A DNA stretch of 6,207 nt from Candidatus Aminicenantota bacterium (lineage in GTDB: Bacteria > Acidobacteriota > Aminicenantia > Aminicenantales > Aminicenantaceae): NCBI GenBank assembly GCA_030620655.1, contig JAUXEH010000177.1, forward strand, positions 1 to 6,207, in the 5' to 3' direction. Shown in pieces: positions 5,972 to 6,207 of this stretch; within the stretch, counting starts at the first letter, position 1, and every line of letters begins with the position of its first letter. Made by a program: the position numbers and the translations under genes. A model generated the notes under the pieces. The model made no database searches, was not told the origin of the DNA, and worked only from the letters and a program-made list of their open reading frames with translations.

Positions 5972-6207
5972 TTAGACGGATCCTTCCGACTCGTTCTTCA
6001 CTTTTTCTGCGGTCCGGCTCTTGATTTCCTCCAGTTCCTCCGGGCCAATCAATCCCAGGCGTTCCTGTTCGTAGGGGCAGTAGGCGAAACAGCGGGCGCA
6101 GCTGAGGCAGCTTCCCGAGTCCACGTCATACTCCAGCTGCCGGCGGCGCGTGGAGAGGCTGATCATCTTCAGGCCCAGGAACAGCCCGATGAATCCCCCC
6201 AGGAGCC
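5972..6207 (-). CDS. Membrane [4Fe-4S] protein, C-terminal end (starts beyond the right edge)
   Basis: The frame is open through the right edge, so only the last 77 residues are seen. A methionine codon at 6166 is in frame but is not taken as the start, because the 13 codons before it encode a hydrophobic run (LLGGFIGLFLGLK) that joins the following residues as a membrane helix. The helix is followed by three arginines, which by the positive-inside rule puts the C-terminus in the cytoplasm. Then comes one complete [4Fe-4S] signature, C-L-S-C-A-R-C-F-A-Y-C-P, and a charged tail rich in E and K. The upstream part may carry further helices, clusters or an FMN-binding domain, as in NosR/NapH-like polyferredoxins, but that cannot be seen. 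The propeller gene follows 12 bases after the TAA, so the two are very likely cotranscribed. Probable role: electron transfer between the membrane and a cytoplasmic donor such as the NuoEF-type module encoded downstream (inference). Confidence 0.8.
   Translation of the reverse strand, partial: LLGGFIGLFLGLKMISLSTRRRQLEYDVDSGSCLSCARCFAYCPYEQERLGLIGPEELEEIKSRTAEKVKNESEGSV

Noticed and set aside
5972..6166. A complete 64-residue small ferredoxin starting at the ATG at 6166
   Set aside because: The frame is open upstream to the window edge and encodes a hydrophobic helix joined to the RRR motif, so the gene is longer and truncated by the window.

Overview
The window holds five genes, all on the minus strand and tightly packed: two are cut by the window edges and three are complete. 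The DNA is GC-rich, with G/C-heavy third codon positions. Shine-Dalgarno sites are present and neighbouring genes overlap by 4 and 8 bases. No RNA gene, insertion sequence or CRISPR array is visible. The gene types (NuoE/NuoF-type NADH module, GltD/NuoG-like flavo-iron-sulfur subunit, WPxFRG-type PQQ-like beta-propellers, a lipobox signal peptide) point to a diderm, mainly anaerobic bacterium. Desulfobacterota (deltaproteobacteria) or the Planctomycetota side are reasonable guesses, but the window alone cannot fix the taxon.

In transcription order (right to left) the layout is: (1) 6207-5972, the C-terminal end of a membrane protein with one [4Fe-4S] motif; (2) 5959-4250, a protein with three membrane helices and a PQQ-like beta-propeller; (3) a 117-bp AT-rich gap (4249-4133) with an inverted repeat at its edges and a central dyad, the only real non-coding stretch and the best place for an internal promoter or operator; (4) 4132-1760, a 790-residue NuoE + thioredoxin-like + NuoF + double ferredoxin fusion; (5) 1763-171, a 530-residue subunit with a [2Fe-2S] domain, a GltD-like FAD domain and NuoG-like Fe-S sites; (6) 178-1, the start of a lipoprotein with a second WPxFRG propeller-type N-terminus.

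Genes 4 and 5 look like a soluble NAD(H)-oxidising or NAD-reducing flavoprotein module. It is related to the diaphorase parts of bifurcating [FeFe]-hydrogenases (HydABC/Hnd) and to Stn-type transhydrogenases. No hydrogenase or formate dehydrogenase catalytic subunit is in view. The FAD subunit lacks the second (NAD(P)H-binding) Rossmann subdomain of GltD/NfnL, so its FAD probably exchanges electrons only with Fe-S clusters or an unknown partner.

The most interesting aspect is the company this module keeps. It is sandwiched between two extracytoplasmic propeller proteins, one anchored by helices and one by lipid, with a membrane [4Fe-4S] protein upstream. I infer an undescribed or poorly described system coupling the cytoplasmic NAD(H)/ferredoxin pool to a membrane or periplasmic redox partner. 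The sequence supports the gene neighbourhood and the domains; the coupling itself is a hypothesis.
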